A stretch of DNA of 64,000 nucleotides from JAGRKR01 sp041397725 (GTDB lineage: Bacteria > Pseudomonadota > Alphaproteobacteria > Rhizobiales > Hyphomicrobiaceae): assembly GCA_041397725.1 (NCBI GenBank), contig JAWKVZ010000001.1, forward strand, positions 372,001 to 436,000, in the 5' to 3' direction. The notes under the pieces are model-generated. The model saw nothing but the letters and a program-made list of their open reading frames with translations. It did no database searches and was not told where the DNA came from. Shown one piece after another: positions 32,973-40,197 of this stretch. Numbering within the stretch: position 1 is the first letter of the stretch; every line of letters begins with the position of its first letter. The position numbers and the translations under genes are program-made.

Positions 32973-34223
32973 ATGCCAACACGTCCAGCACCGCTGGCCG
33001 CGAGCCCCTTCGCGCGCCTCGGACAGGCTCTTGCGAGCCTCTTCCCCGGGTCCCGCGACGATACCAAGGCATCGTCGGCAGGGCCGCTCATCGCCCTGCA
33101 GACGCTCGGGCAACCGGCCTGGACGCCGCGCGATTACGCGGCACTCGCCCGCGAAGGCATGATGCAGAATGCCATCGTCTATCGCTCCGTGCGCATGATC
33201 GCGGAGGCTGCCGCCTCCGTCCCCCTGCTTCTCTACTCCGGTGCCGACGAGCTAGAGGATCACGCCCTCCTCGACCTGCTCGCCCGACCAAGCCCCGGCC
33301 AGACCTACACCGACCTGATGGAGGCCTGGCTCGGGTTCCTGCTCGTCTCCGGCAACGGTTATCTCGAGGCCGTGGCCTACGGTGGGCGGTTGCGTGAGTT
33401 GCATGCGCTGCGTCCTGACCGCATGCGCGTCGTCCCCGGCGCCGACGGCTGGCCCGAGGCCTACGACTACACCGCCACCGGCGCCACCGTACGCATTTCC
33501 GGCGAGGCGGTGACGGGCGTGCCACGCATCCTGCAACTCCGCCTGTTTCACCCCGCCAACGACCACTACGGCCTCTCACCCATCGAGGCAGCCGCCTCGG
33601 CCATCGATCTGCACAACGCCGCCGCCCGCTGGAACAAGGCCCTGCTCGACAACTCGGCCCGCCCCTCGGGTGCCCTCGTCTACACGCGCGGCGGCCACCT
33701 CACTACCGACCAGTTCGACCGCCTGAAAAGCGAGCTCGAAGCGAGCTTCCAGGGTGCCCGCAATGCCGGACGCCCGCTGCTCCTCGAAGGCGGTCTCGAT
33801 TGGAAGGCGATGAGCCTCACCCCACGCGATCTCGACTTCATGGAGGCGAAGAACGCCGCCGCGCGCGAAATCGCCCTCGCCATCGGCGTGCCGCCCATGC
33901 TGCTCGGCATCCCCGGCGACAACACCTATTCCAACTACCAGGAAGCGAGCCGCGCCTTCTGGCGACTGACGGTCCTGCCGCTCGTCACCCGCGCCGCCCG
34001 CGCGCTCACGGGCTGGCTCGCGCCGGCCTACGGCGATCACGTTCGTCTCGCACCCGATCTCGATGCCGTGGAGGCCTTGTCGCCGGAGCGCGAGGCTCTC
34101 TGGGCGCGTCTCGAACGCTCGAGTTTCCTCGATGCCGACGAGAAGCGCGCCGCCGTCGGCTACGGTCCGCGGGCTGCGGCCGCGGGCGCTCCTGATGCCG
34201 CCGCCGCAGACCGAGACGGATGA
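32973..34223 (+). CDS. GTA/HK97-family portal protein (g3 type)
   Basis: A 416-residue protein, the normal length for a GTA portal. The core shows 'NAIVYRSVRMIAEAAASVPLLLY', 'LMEAWLGFLLVSGNGYLEAV', 'GLSPIEAAASAIDLHNAAARW' and 'PMLLGIPGDNTYSNYQEASR', all typical of HK97 portals. Twelve copies form the ring at the capsid vertex through which DNA enters and leaves. It begins 22 bases after the terminase with AAAGG upstream. The last 30 residues are Ala/Gly-rich and probably flexible. Confidence 0.95.
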   Translation: MPTRPAPLAASPFARLGQALASLFPGSRDDTKASSAGPLIALQTLGQPAWTPRDYAALAREGMMQNAIVYRSVRMIAEAAASVPLLLYSGADELEDHALLDLLARPSPGQTYTDLMEAWLGFLLVSGNGYLEAVAYGGRLRELHALRPDRMRVVPGADGWPEAYDYTATGATVRISGEAVTGVPRILQLRLFHPANDHYGLSPIEAAASAIDLHNAAARWNKALLDNSARPSGALVYTRGGHLTTDQFDRLKSELEASFQGARNAGRPLLLEGGLDWKAMSLTPRDLDFMEAKNAAAREIALAIGVPPMLLGIPGDNTYSNYQEASRAFWRLTVLPLVTRAARALTGWLAPAYGDHVRLAPDLDAVEALSPEREALWARLERSSFLDADEKRAAVGYGPRAAAAGAPDAAAADRDG

Positions 34224-34283
34224 CCACTGCCGACGCCACACGAGCCGCCGATCAACCCGACCCGAGCCCCGAGGACCCCCGAC

Positions 34284-35015
34284 ATGCACGATGAGACGAA
34301 CTCGCCGGCCCCGGCCGCGCGCGAGATGAAGTTCTGCGCCCTCGATCTGAAGCGCGTCTCACTCGACGGCGACTTCGAGGGCTACGCCTGCCTCTTCCAC
34401 AAGGAGGACCTCGGACGCGACATCGTACTGCCCGGCGCTTTTCGCGACAGCCTCGCGGAACGAGGTCCCGACGGCATCAAGATGCTCTACCAGCACGACC
34501 CCGGTCAGCCCATCGGCGTCTGGCAGCGGCTCCACGAGGACGCCCGCGGCCTGTTCGTGCGGGGCCGGCTCATGACCGAGCTGGCCAGGGCCCGCGAGGT
34601 GCTCTCCCTCATGCGCGCCGGCGCGGTCGACGGCCTCTCCATCGGCTTTCGCGCCGTGCGCAGCCAGCGAGATCCGCGCTCGCGCCTGCGCCGCCTCATC
34701 AAGGTCGATCTGTGGGAAATCTCCATCGTCACCTTCCCCATGCAGCCTGAGGCGCGCATCGCCCGGCTCAAGTCTGCTCCGTTCGCCCATGCGGCGCCGA
34801 CGGAGCGCGAATTGGAGCGCTGGCTCACGCAGGACGCTGGGTTCACGCGCTCCGAGGCCCGCGCGCTCATGCGCGACGGCCTCAAAGGGCTGAAGCCCCT
34901 GCGGGATGCGGGGCACGGCCAGGCGCGGGAGCAGCGGCTCGCCGATCGGCTGGCTGAGGTGGCCCGCATTCTCCGTCTTCCCATCACCCGGAAAGGACCG
35001 ACCCATGCCCTCTGA
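34284..35015 (+). CDS. GTA prohead protease (g4 type, HK97 family U35)
   Basis: A 243-residue serine protease. The family landmarks are 'FEGYACLFHKEDLGRDIVLP', the histidine region MLYQHDPGQPIGVW and the serine region DGLSIGFRAVR, with 'KVDLWEISIVTFPMQPEARI' after. It cleaves the N-terminal scaffold of the capsid protein during maturation. The C-terminal 80 residues, 'LERWLTQDAGFTRSEARALM', form an extra helical region often seen in GTA versions. The last 11 bases overlap the capsid gene start. Confidence 0.94.
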   Translation: MHDETNSPAPAAREMKFCALDLKRVSLDGDFEGYACLFHKEDLGRDIVLPGAFRDSLAERGPDGIKMLYQHDPGQPIGVWQRLHEDARGLFVRGRLMTELARAREVLSLMRAGAVDGLSIGFRAVRSQRDPRSRLRRLIKVDLWEISIVTFPMQPEARIARLKSAPFAHAAPTERELERWLTQDAGFTRSEARALMRDGLKGLKPLRDAGHGQAREQRLADRLAEVARILRLPITRKGPTHAL

Positions 35016-36237
35016 CACCACGCTGGAACTCAAGTCCGCCTCCCTCGATCATGCCGTCGACGACCTCATGCGCGCCTTCGAGGAGTTCAAGGACACCAAC
35101 GAGACGCGCCTCACCGAGATCGAGCGTCGCTCGAGCCCCGACCCGCTCACCAGTGAGAAGCTCGATCGGCTCGGCCAGGCGCTCGACAGCCAGCGCCGCG
35201 TCATCGACGATCTCGTGCACAAGTCCGCCCGGCCGAAGCTCGGCGGCGCCGCGGCCTCCCCTCTCGCCCGCGAGCACAAGGCCGTGTTCGAAGGCTACGT
35301 GCGGCGCGGCGAAGCCGGCACCCTGCGCTCGCTCGAGCAGAAGGCGCTCTCCGTCGGCTCCGACCCGGACGGCGGCTATCTCGTGCCTGAGGAGACCGAG
35401 CGGGCCATCAACGGCGCGTTGCGCGACATCTCGCCGATCCGCGCCATTGCCGGCGTGCGTCAGGTCTCCGGCTCCGTCTTCAAGAAGCCCTTCTCCGTCA
35501 ACGGCCCCGGCACCGGCTGGGTTGGCGAGAGCGCGGCCCGTCCGGAGACGCAGAGCCCGACGCTCGCCGAGCTCGCCTTCCCGACCATGGAGCTCTACGC
35601 CATGCCGGCGGCGACCCAGGCGCTCCTCGACGACGGTGCCGTGGACATCGACGCCTGGATCGCGGAGGAAGTTCGCGACGCCTTCGCCGCCCAGGAGGGC
35701 ACGGCCTTCGTCAGCGGAGATGGTGCCAACAAGCCAAAGGGCTTCCTCGACTATCCGAAGGTCGCCAACGCGTCGTGGAGCTGGGGCAGCATCGGCACCA
35801 TCGCGACCGGCGCGGCCGGGGCATTCCCGGCGAGCAACCCGAGCGACAAGCTCATCGACCTCGTCTATGCGGTGAAGGCCGGCTACCGCGCCAACGCCCA
35901 CTGGGTGATGAACCGCTCGGTGCAGGCCGAGATCCGCAAGATCAAGGACGCCGACGGCAACTACATCTGGCAGCCTGCGGCGAGCCCCGGAACGGCGCCG
36001 ACGCTCATGGGCTTCCCGGTCGCCGAGTCCGAGGACATGCCGGACATCGCCGCCGACAGCCACGCCATCGCCTTCGGCGATTTCCGCCGCGGCTACCTGA
36101 TCGTCGATCGCGTCGGCATCCGCGTCCTGCGCGATCCCTATTCCTCCAAGCCCTACGTCCTCTTCTACACGACGAAGCGCGTGGGCGGCGGCGTCCAGGA
36201 CTTCGACGCCATCAAGCTGATGCGCTTCGGCACCTGA
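35005..36237 (+). CDS. GTA major capsid protein (g5 type, HK97 fold)
   Basis: A 410-residue protein from MPSDTTLELKSASLDHAVDD; the ATG at 35005 follows GGAAAGGACC. Residues 1-105 form a coiled-coil scaffold (delta) domain to be removed by the protease, with the mature part starting near LEQKALSVGSDPDGGYLVP. The HK97 fold follows with 'NANWVMNR'-like 'RANAHWVMNRSVQAEIRKIK' and 'LMGFPVAESEDMPDI'. It builds the head shell. It overlaps the protease gene and is followed by a 12-bp hairpin. Confidence 0.96.
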   Translation: MPSDTTLELKSASLDHAVDDLMRAFEEFKDTNETRLTEIERRSSPDPLTSEKLDRLGQALDSQRRVIDDLVHKSARPKLGGAAASPLAREHKAVFEGYVRRGEAGTLRSLEQKALSVGSDPDGGYLVPEETERAINGALRDISPIRAIAGVRQVSGSVFKKPFSVNGPGTGWVGESAARPETQSPTLAELAFPTMELYAMPAATQALLDDGAVDIDAWIAEEVRDAFAAQEGTAFVSGDGANKPKGFLDYPKVANASWSWGSIGTIATGAAGAFPASNPSDKLIDLVYAVKAGYRANAHWVMNRSVQAEIRKIKDADGNYIWQPAASPGTAPTLMGFPVAESEDMPDIAADSHAIAFGDFRRGYLIVDRVGIRVLRDPYSSKPYVLFYTTKRVGGGVQDFDAIKLMRFGT

Positions 36238-36314
36238 TCCGGCCCTCGTCGCCGGCAAGCGTCCCGGTCTGATCCCCGGTTGCGATGCCGCCGACCCGCG
36301 ACGAGGCCGCCGTC

Positions 36315-36349
36315 GGGCGGCCGCGGTCCCCTCCCTGCCGCGGCCGCCC
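36315..36349 (+). other. Perfect 12-bp GC hairpin after the capsid gene
   Basis: GGGCGGCCGCGG (36315-36326), an 11-base loop, CCGCGGCCGCCC (36338-36349), in the only sizeable gap (141 bases) of the GTA operon, 29 bases before the next ATG. The sequence after it is ATTTCCC, without a true T run, so it is more likely an mRNA stabiliser or partial attenuator that raises capsid over downstream products. Confidence 0.75.
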
Positions 36350-36378
36350 ATTTCCCTCTCATCCGCTAGGAGCACGCC

Positions 36379-36957
36379 ATGGGGCTCGTCCTGACGAGCG
36401 GCCCGCTTCTCGAGCCCGTCTCGCTCGCTGAGGCCAAGGCCCATCTGCGCATCGATACCGACGACGAGGACATCTTCCTCGCCAGCCTCGTCACCACCTC
36501 GCGACTGCACGTCGAGGTCGTGCTCTCGGCCGCCCTGATCACGCAGACCTGGACGCTGGTGCGCGATGCCTGGCCGCAGGGACGCATCCTGGCCTTGCCC
36601 CTCCGCCCGCTGCGCGGGGTCACGTCGATCTCCGTCCGCGACGGCGCCGGCCTGCTGCACCCGGCGCCGCTTTCCGAGTTCATCGTCGACACGACCGCCG
36701 TCGTGCCGCGCATCGTCCGCAAGCTCGGCACCTCGTGGCCGACCCCGGGCCTGCCCGCCAATGGCATCGAGATCGTCTTCACCGCCGGCTACGGCGATAC
36801 TGCCGCGGACGTGCCGGCGCCCATACGCCAGGCGCTCCTTCTGCTCGTTGCGCACTGGTACGAGCACCGCGACCCCAGCGAGGTCGGCAGCGAAACCGCT
36901 CGTGTCCCGTCGATGATCACCGAGCTGCTCGCGCCCTACACGACGAGGCAGCTTTGA
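36379..36957 (+). CDS. GTA head-tail connector (g6 type, phiE125 gp8-like)
   Basis: A 192-residue adaptor of the phiE125 gp8 / HK97 gp6 group: 'PVSLAEAKAHLRIDTDDEDI', 'LITQTWTLVRDAWPQG', 'LPLRPLRGVTSISVRDG', 'GIEIVFTAGYGDTAADVPAP' and 'IRQALLLLVAHWYEHRD' are all typical. It forms the ring under the portal. The start lies just after the capsid hairpin with TAGGAGC upstream. It overlaps the next gene by four bases (TTGA). Confidence 0.93.
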   Translation: MGLVLTSGPLLEPVSLAEAKAHLRIDTDDEDIFLASLVTTSRLHVEVVLSAALITQTWTLVRDAWPQGRILALPLRPLRGVTSISVRDGAGLLHPAPLSEFIVDTTAVVPRIVRKLGTSWPTPGLPANGIEIVFTAGYGDTAADVPAPIRQALLLLVAHWYEHRDPSEVGSETARVPSMITELLAPYTTRQL

Positions 36958-37283
36958 GCGCCCCCCGCATCGCCGCGCTCCGACGCCGCCTCACGCTCGA
37001 GGAGGCTGTCCGCTCCGACGACGCGGCCGGCGGCGCTTTCCTCTCGTGGCAGCTGCGCGACGTGATGTGGGCCGCTGTCGTGCCGCGCGTCGGCGCCGAG
37101 GGCGATCGCGCCGACGCGACAGCCGCCGTCGTCTCGCACGACATCTGGTTGCGCCACCACACTGGCGTCCGGCCTGCCATGCGCTTTCGCGACGGCGCTC
37201 GTCTGTTCGAGATCCTGAGCGTGCTCGAGGTCGACGGCGCGCGGCGTTGGCTGAAGTGCCGGACCCGGGAGATCTCCCCGTGA
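36954..37283 (+). CDS. GTA head closure / stopper protein (g7 type)
   Basis: A 109-residue protein read from a TTG at 36954 that overlaps the stop of the connector gene (TTGA): 'SAPRIAALRRRLTLEEAVRS' then 'FLSWQLRDVMWAAVVPR' and 'RFRDGARLFEILSVLEVDG'. This is the head-tail joining family (HK97 gp7-like in position). It seals the packaged head. The start is inferred from the tight coupling and family length; no ATG lies nearby in frame. It overlaps the next small gene by four bases (GTGA). Confidence 0.85.
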   Translation: MSAPRIAALRRRLTLEEAVRSDDAAGGAFLSWQLRDVMWAAVVPRVGAEGDRADATAAVVSHDIWLRHHTGVRPAMRFRDGARLFEILSVLEVDGARRWLKCRTREISP

Positions 37284-37480
37284 AGCTGCGAGCCAGCCTT
37301 TCGGGTCCGTCGCGCCTGACGGCGCGCGTCGATCGCGCCCTCCGCAACCGCCTCGCCGGAGCCAGCCGCCCGCGCCGGGATCGGGCTGAGCCGAATGCCG
37401 CGGCCACACGCGTCACCGCGCAGGCGGCGCCGAGTTCGCGCACCCGCAGCAAACGTGATCACGAGGGAGACCTGTCATGA
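37280..37480 (+). CDS. Small very basic ORF between the g7-like and g8-like genes, coupled on both sides
   Basis: 66 codons from a GTG at 37280 (GTGA overlap with g7-like) to a TGA at 37480 (ATGA overlap with g8-like). The product MKLRASLSGPSRLTARVDRA and onward has 14 Arg and 2 Lys, with few acidic residues. Perfect four-base overlaps at both ends suggest it is translated, or at least used as a coupling bridge. I recognise no family; the position is where HK97-like phages carry a gp10-type tail-completion gene, so it may be a short remnant, but this is speculation. Confidence 0.55.
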   Translation: MKLRASLSGPSRLTARVDRALRNRLAGASRPRRDRAEPNAAATRVTAQAAPSSRTRSKRDHEGDLS

Positions 37481-37890
37481 CCGCGAGCCCCGGCCTGGCC
37501 CTCCAGATGGCCATCGTCGAGAGACTGACCAACAGCACCGATCTTGTCACGCTGCTGGGCGGCCCCCGCATCTTCGACAGCGTGCCCCAGGGAACGGCGC
37601 TGCCCTATGTCGTGTTCGCACGGACCGTGTCGGTGCCATGGGACAGCTCGGACTCGCTCGGCGATGAGCACACCGTGACGCTGCATGTCTGGAGCGATGC
37701 CGCCGGACGCCGCCGGGTTCTCGAGATCATCGCCGCCATCCGGGACGCCCTAGACGACGCCACTCCCGCATTGACGGCGCATCGCCTGGTCAATCTCGCA
37801 TGCGAATTCAGCGAAGCGCGGCGCGAGCCGGACAGCGATCTCTACCGCGGCATCGTCCGTTATCGCGCCGTGACCGAGCGCACGGTCTGA
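37477..37890 (+). CDS. GTA tail terminator (g8 type, DUF3168)
   Basis: A 137-residue DUF3168 protein: 'LVTLLGGPRIFDSVPQGTAL', 'PYVVFARTVSVPWDSSDSLG', 'HTVTLHVWSDAAGRRRVLEI' and 'DLYRGIVRYRAVTE'. Such proteins cap the tail tube and join it to the head, like lambda gpU. The ATG at 37477 overlaps the stop of the 66-codon ORF (ATGA). Gap of 49 bases to the tail tube gene. Confidence 0.93.
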   Translation: MTASPGLALQMAIVERLTNSTDLVTLLGGPRIFDSVPQGTALPYVVFARTVSVPWDSSDSLGDEHTVTLHVWSDAAGRRRVLEIIAAIRDALDDATPALTAHRLVNLACEFSEARREPDSDLYRGIVRYRAVTERTV

Positions 37891-37939
37891 CGCTCCGCCA
37901 CGGCTGACGCAATCCCACGACAACACGAAAGGCACTCAG

Positions 37940-38353
37940 ATGGCCGCTCAGAAAGGCAAGGATCTGCTCTTGAAGGTCGATGGCGAGGGACTCGGCTCCT
38001 TCACGACCGTCGCAGGCCTGAGAACCCGCTCACTCTCCCTGAACACCGAAGCGGTCGACGTGACGGATGCCGACTCGTCCGGCCAATGGCGCGAGCTCCT
38101 CGCCGGTGCCGGCATCCGCAGTGCGCGGCTGTCCGGGGCCGGCATCTTCAAGGACGCCGCCTCCGACGCCATCGTCCGCGACAGCTTCTTCAACGCCACC
38201 ATCCACCCCTGGCAGATCGTCGTCCCGGACTTCGGCGCCATCACCGGCCCGTTCCAGATCAGCGCGCTCGAGTTCGCCGGACGTCACGACGGCGAAGTCA
38301 CTTTCGACATCACGCTCGAGTCCGCCGGCTCTCTCGTGTTTGCCGCACTCTGA
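37940..38353 (+). CDS. GTA major tail tube protein (g9 type, TP901-1 family)
   Basis: A 137-residue tail tube subunit: 'KGKDLLLKVDGEGLGSFTTV', 'LRTRSLSLNTEAVDVTDADS', 'WRELLAGAGIRSARLSGAGI', 'FKDAASDAIVRDSFFN' and 'GPFQISALEFAGRHDGEVTF' match the TP901-1 tail group used by GTAs. Hexamer rings stack to build the non-contractile tail. It has a good AAAGG before the ATG and lies 16 bases from the chaperone gene. Confidence 0.94.
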   Translation: MAAQKGKDLLLKVDGEGLGSFTTVAGLRTRSLSLNTEAVDVTDADSSGQWRELLAGAGIRSARLSGAGIFKDAASDAIVRDSFFNATIHPWQIVVPDFGAITGPFQISALEFAGRHDGEVTFDITLESAGSLVFAAL

Positions 38354-38369
38354 CGCTCAGGAGCTTCCC

Positions 38370-38768
38370 ATGGCCAATCAACACCGCGGCGAGATCGAGG
38401 CCTGCCTCGACGGCCGCCCCATGAAACTCTGCCTCACGCTCGGCGCCCTCGCAGAGCTCGAAAGCGCCTTCGGTCACGAGGACATGCTCTCCCTCGCCAA
38501 GCGCTTCGAGGGCGGGCGGCTCAGCGCCAGGGACATCGTGCGCATCCTCGGCGCCGGACTGCGGGGGGCGGGCCACGACATCGACGACTCCGCCATCGCT
38601 CGCATGCGGACCGACGGAGGCGCGGCCGGCTTCGTCGAGATCGTCGCGCGCCTGCTCGCCATCACCTTCGGTGGACCCACCGGTGCGATCGCCACCGAGG
38701 TCCTGCGCGCCAGTGCCGACGAGCCGGCGCCGGAGGCCCCCCTCGCCCCTTTCCCTGGGGCGAGGTGA
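38370..38768 (+). CDS. GTA tail assembly chaperone, first frame (g10 type)
   Basis: A 132-residue protein from MANQHRGEIEACLDGRPMKL, matching the GTA gp10 family: 'LCLTLGALAELESAFGHEDM', 'RFEGGRLSARDIVRILGAGL' and 'VEIVARLLAITFG'. It should bind the tape measure during tail assembly. The ATG at 38370 follows CAGGAG. Its last codons GCC-CCT-TTC form a slippery heptamer, and its stop overlaps the second chaperone frame by four bases (GTGA). Confidence 0.92.
   Translation: MANQHRGEIEACLDGRPMKLCLTLGALAELESAFGHEDMLSLAKRFEGGRLSARDIVRILGAGLRGAGHDIDDSAIARMRTDGGAAGFVEIVARLLAITFGGPTGAIATEVLRASADEPAPEAPLAPFPGAR
38747..38753 (+). other. Candidate programmed -1 frameshift site (slippery heptamer)
   Basis: C-CCT-TTC in the zero frame of the first chaperone is an exact X-XXY-YYZ heptamer five codons before its stop. 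A -1 slip continues as P-F-P-W-G-E-V-M-A-I-G into the second chaperone frame without a stop. This is the layout of lambda G/GT tail chaperones. Confidence 0.55.
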
Positions 38769-38947
38769 TGGCCATCGGCCTTGGCGTGCTTCGCCTGACG
38801 CCTGACGCGTTCTGGCGTCTGACACCGGCCGAGCTCACCGCCGCCGTTGCCGGCCTCACTGGCGCAGGCCAAGCCCCACCGCCCCCCGAGCGCGCCGCCT
38901 TCGAGGCGCTCATGCGTCAACACCCGGACAGCCCGGAGATGCCATGA
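38765..38947 (+). CDS. GTA tail assembly chaperone, second frame (TIGR02216 type)
   Basis: A 60-residue product from a GTG at 38765 (or ATG at 38768): 'MAIGLGVLRLTPDAFWRLTP' then AELTAAVAGLTG, the short TIGR02216 protein placed between g10 and g11 in GTAs. As recalled, family members carry a tryptophan-containing stretch before this region; here a matching F-P-W-G-E is encoded just upstream of the GTG and in frame, without a start codon. That supports production by frameshift from the first chaperone. The stop overlaps the tape measure start (ATGA). Confidence 0.82.
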   Translation: MMAIGLGVLRLTPDAFWRLTPAELTAAVAGLTGAGQAPPPPERAAFEALMRQHPDSPEMP

Positions 38948-39528
38948 CCGAGGAAACCGAAACCTGGACCGTCGCCATAGACGCCGACACCAGCGCCTTA
39001 CGCCAGGAGCTCGAGCGCGCGACGCGTCTCGGGCAGCAGTTCGGCAGGAGCCTCACCGGCGCCTTCGCCGACGTCGCTTTCAAAGGAAAAGGCCTCGGCG
39101 ACGTGCTGCGCAGCCTGACGGCCAGCCTGTCGCGGATGGTCCTTGGCGCCGCATTCAAGCCCCTCGAGCAGGTCGTCGGCAGCGCTTTGTCCTCTCTCTT
39201 GGGGGGCGGCTTCGCTGGGCTTTCCGCCGGCAGCGCCGCCGCTCAGCCCGTGACGATGCCGTTCGCCAAAGGCGGTGTCATCGCCTCTCCCGTCTCCTTC
39301 CCCCTTTCGGGCGCCGCGCGTGGATTGGCCGGCGAGAGCGGCCCCGAGGCCATCCTGCCGCTGACGCGCGGTCGCGACGGCCGCCTCGGCGTCGCCAGCA
39401 CCGGAGGCGCCGCGCCGAACATCGTCTTCAACATCCAGACCCCGGATGTCGATGGCTTCCGCCGCTCGCAGGGGCAGCTCGCTGCCATGCTCGCCCGCAC
39501 CGTCGGCCGCGGCCAGCGGCAACTCTAG
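38944..39528 (+). CDS. GTA tape measure protein (g11 type)
   Basis: A 194-residue protein; the N-terminal 60 residues are helical ('LRQELERATRLGQQFGRSLT'), followed by a hydrophobic Gly/Ala-rich stretch and 'GGVIASPVSFPLSGAARGLA', 'GEAGPEAIL'-like 'GESGPEAILPLTRGRDGRLG' and 'NIVFNIQTPDVDGFRRSQGQ', the usual phage tail-tape C-terminal signature. It sets tail length and may enter the target envelope. About 25 residues shorter than the R. capsulatus protein as I recall. The ATG overlaps the preceding stop. Confidence 0.9.
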   Translation: MTEETETWTVAIDADTSALRQELERATRLGQQFGRSLTGAFADVAFKGKGLGDVLRSLTASLSRMVLGAAFKPLEQVVGSALSSLLGGGFAGLSAGSAAAQPVTMPFAKGGVIASPVSFPLSGAARGLAGESGPEAILPLTRGRDGRLGVASTGGAAPNIVFNIQTPDVDGFRRSQGQLAAMLARTVGRGQRQL

Positions 39529-39555
39529 CCCGCCCACCCTGGCGAGGAGCCCTTC

Positions 39556-40197
39556 ATGCCGTCCTTTCACGAGGTTCGCTTCCCGACTGGCATCTCCCTC
39601 GGTGCGCAAGGTGGGCCCGAGCGGCGCACCGACATCGTCGTGCTCGGCTCCGGGCACGAGGAGCGCAACAGCCGCTGGTCCGATTCCCGTCGCCGCTACA
39701 ATGCCGGCTACGGCGTCAAGTCTCTCGACGATCTCGCCGAGGTCGTCGCCTTCTTCGAGGAACGGCGCGGCCGGCTCTACGGCTTCCGCTGGCGGGACGC
39801 GCTCGACTGGAAGTCATGCGCTCCGTCAGCCATCATCTCCCCGCTCGATCAGCTGATCGGCACGGGCGACGGCACCCGCGAGGACTTCCCTCTCGTCAAG
39901 ATCTACGGCCGGGACTTCGCGCCCTGGTCGCGCGAGATCCGCAAGCCCGTCGAGGGCAGTGTGCGTGTCGCCGTCGCCGGCGTCGAGGTGCCGGCGGGCA
40001 GCGCCTACACCTGCGACCCGGCAACGGGCCGCGTCATCTTCACGCCCGGAAGCGTTCCGGCCGCCGGCGCGGCGATCACCGCGGGCTTCGCCTTCGACGT
40101 CCCCGTCCGCTTCGACACCGATCACCTCGAGATCAACCGCCAGGGCATCCGTCATGGCGCCATTCCCAGCATTCCCGTCGTGGAGATCAGATCGTGA
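39556..40197 (+). CDS. GTA distal tail / baseplate protein (g12 type, DUF2460)
   Basis: A 213-residue DUF2460 protein: 'FHEVRFPTGISLGAQGGPER', 'RYNAGYGVKSLDDLAEVVAF', 'RRGRLYGFRWRDALDWKSCA' and 'LEINRQGIRHGAIPSIPVVE' are all typical. It forms the distal tail ring linking tube and hub. It begins 27 bases after the tape measure gene with GAGGAG upstream, and its stop overlaps the next gene by four bases (GTGA). Confidence 0.94.
   Translation: MPSFHEVRFPTGISLGAQGGPERRTDIVVLGSGHEERNSRWSDSRRRYNAGYGVKSLDDLAEVVAFFEERRGRLYGFRWRDALDWKSCAPSAIISPLDQLIGTGDGTREDFPLVKIYGRDFAPWSREIRKPVEGSVRVAVAGVEVPAGSAYTCDPATGRVIFTPGSVPAAGAAITAGFAFDVPVRFDTDHLEINRQGIRHGAIPSIPVVEIRS

Noticed and set aside
34984..36867. 627-codon minus-strand open frame across the capsid gene
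   Set aside because: Shadow of the GTA capsid; composition biased and no family match.
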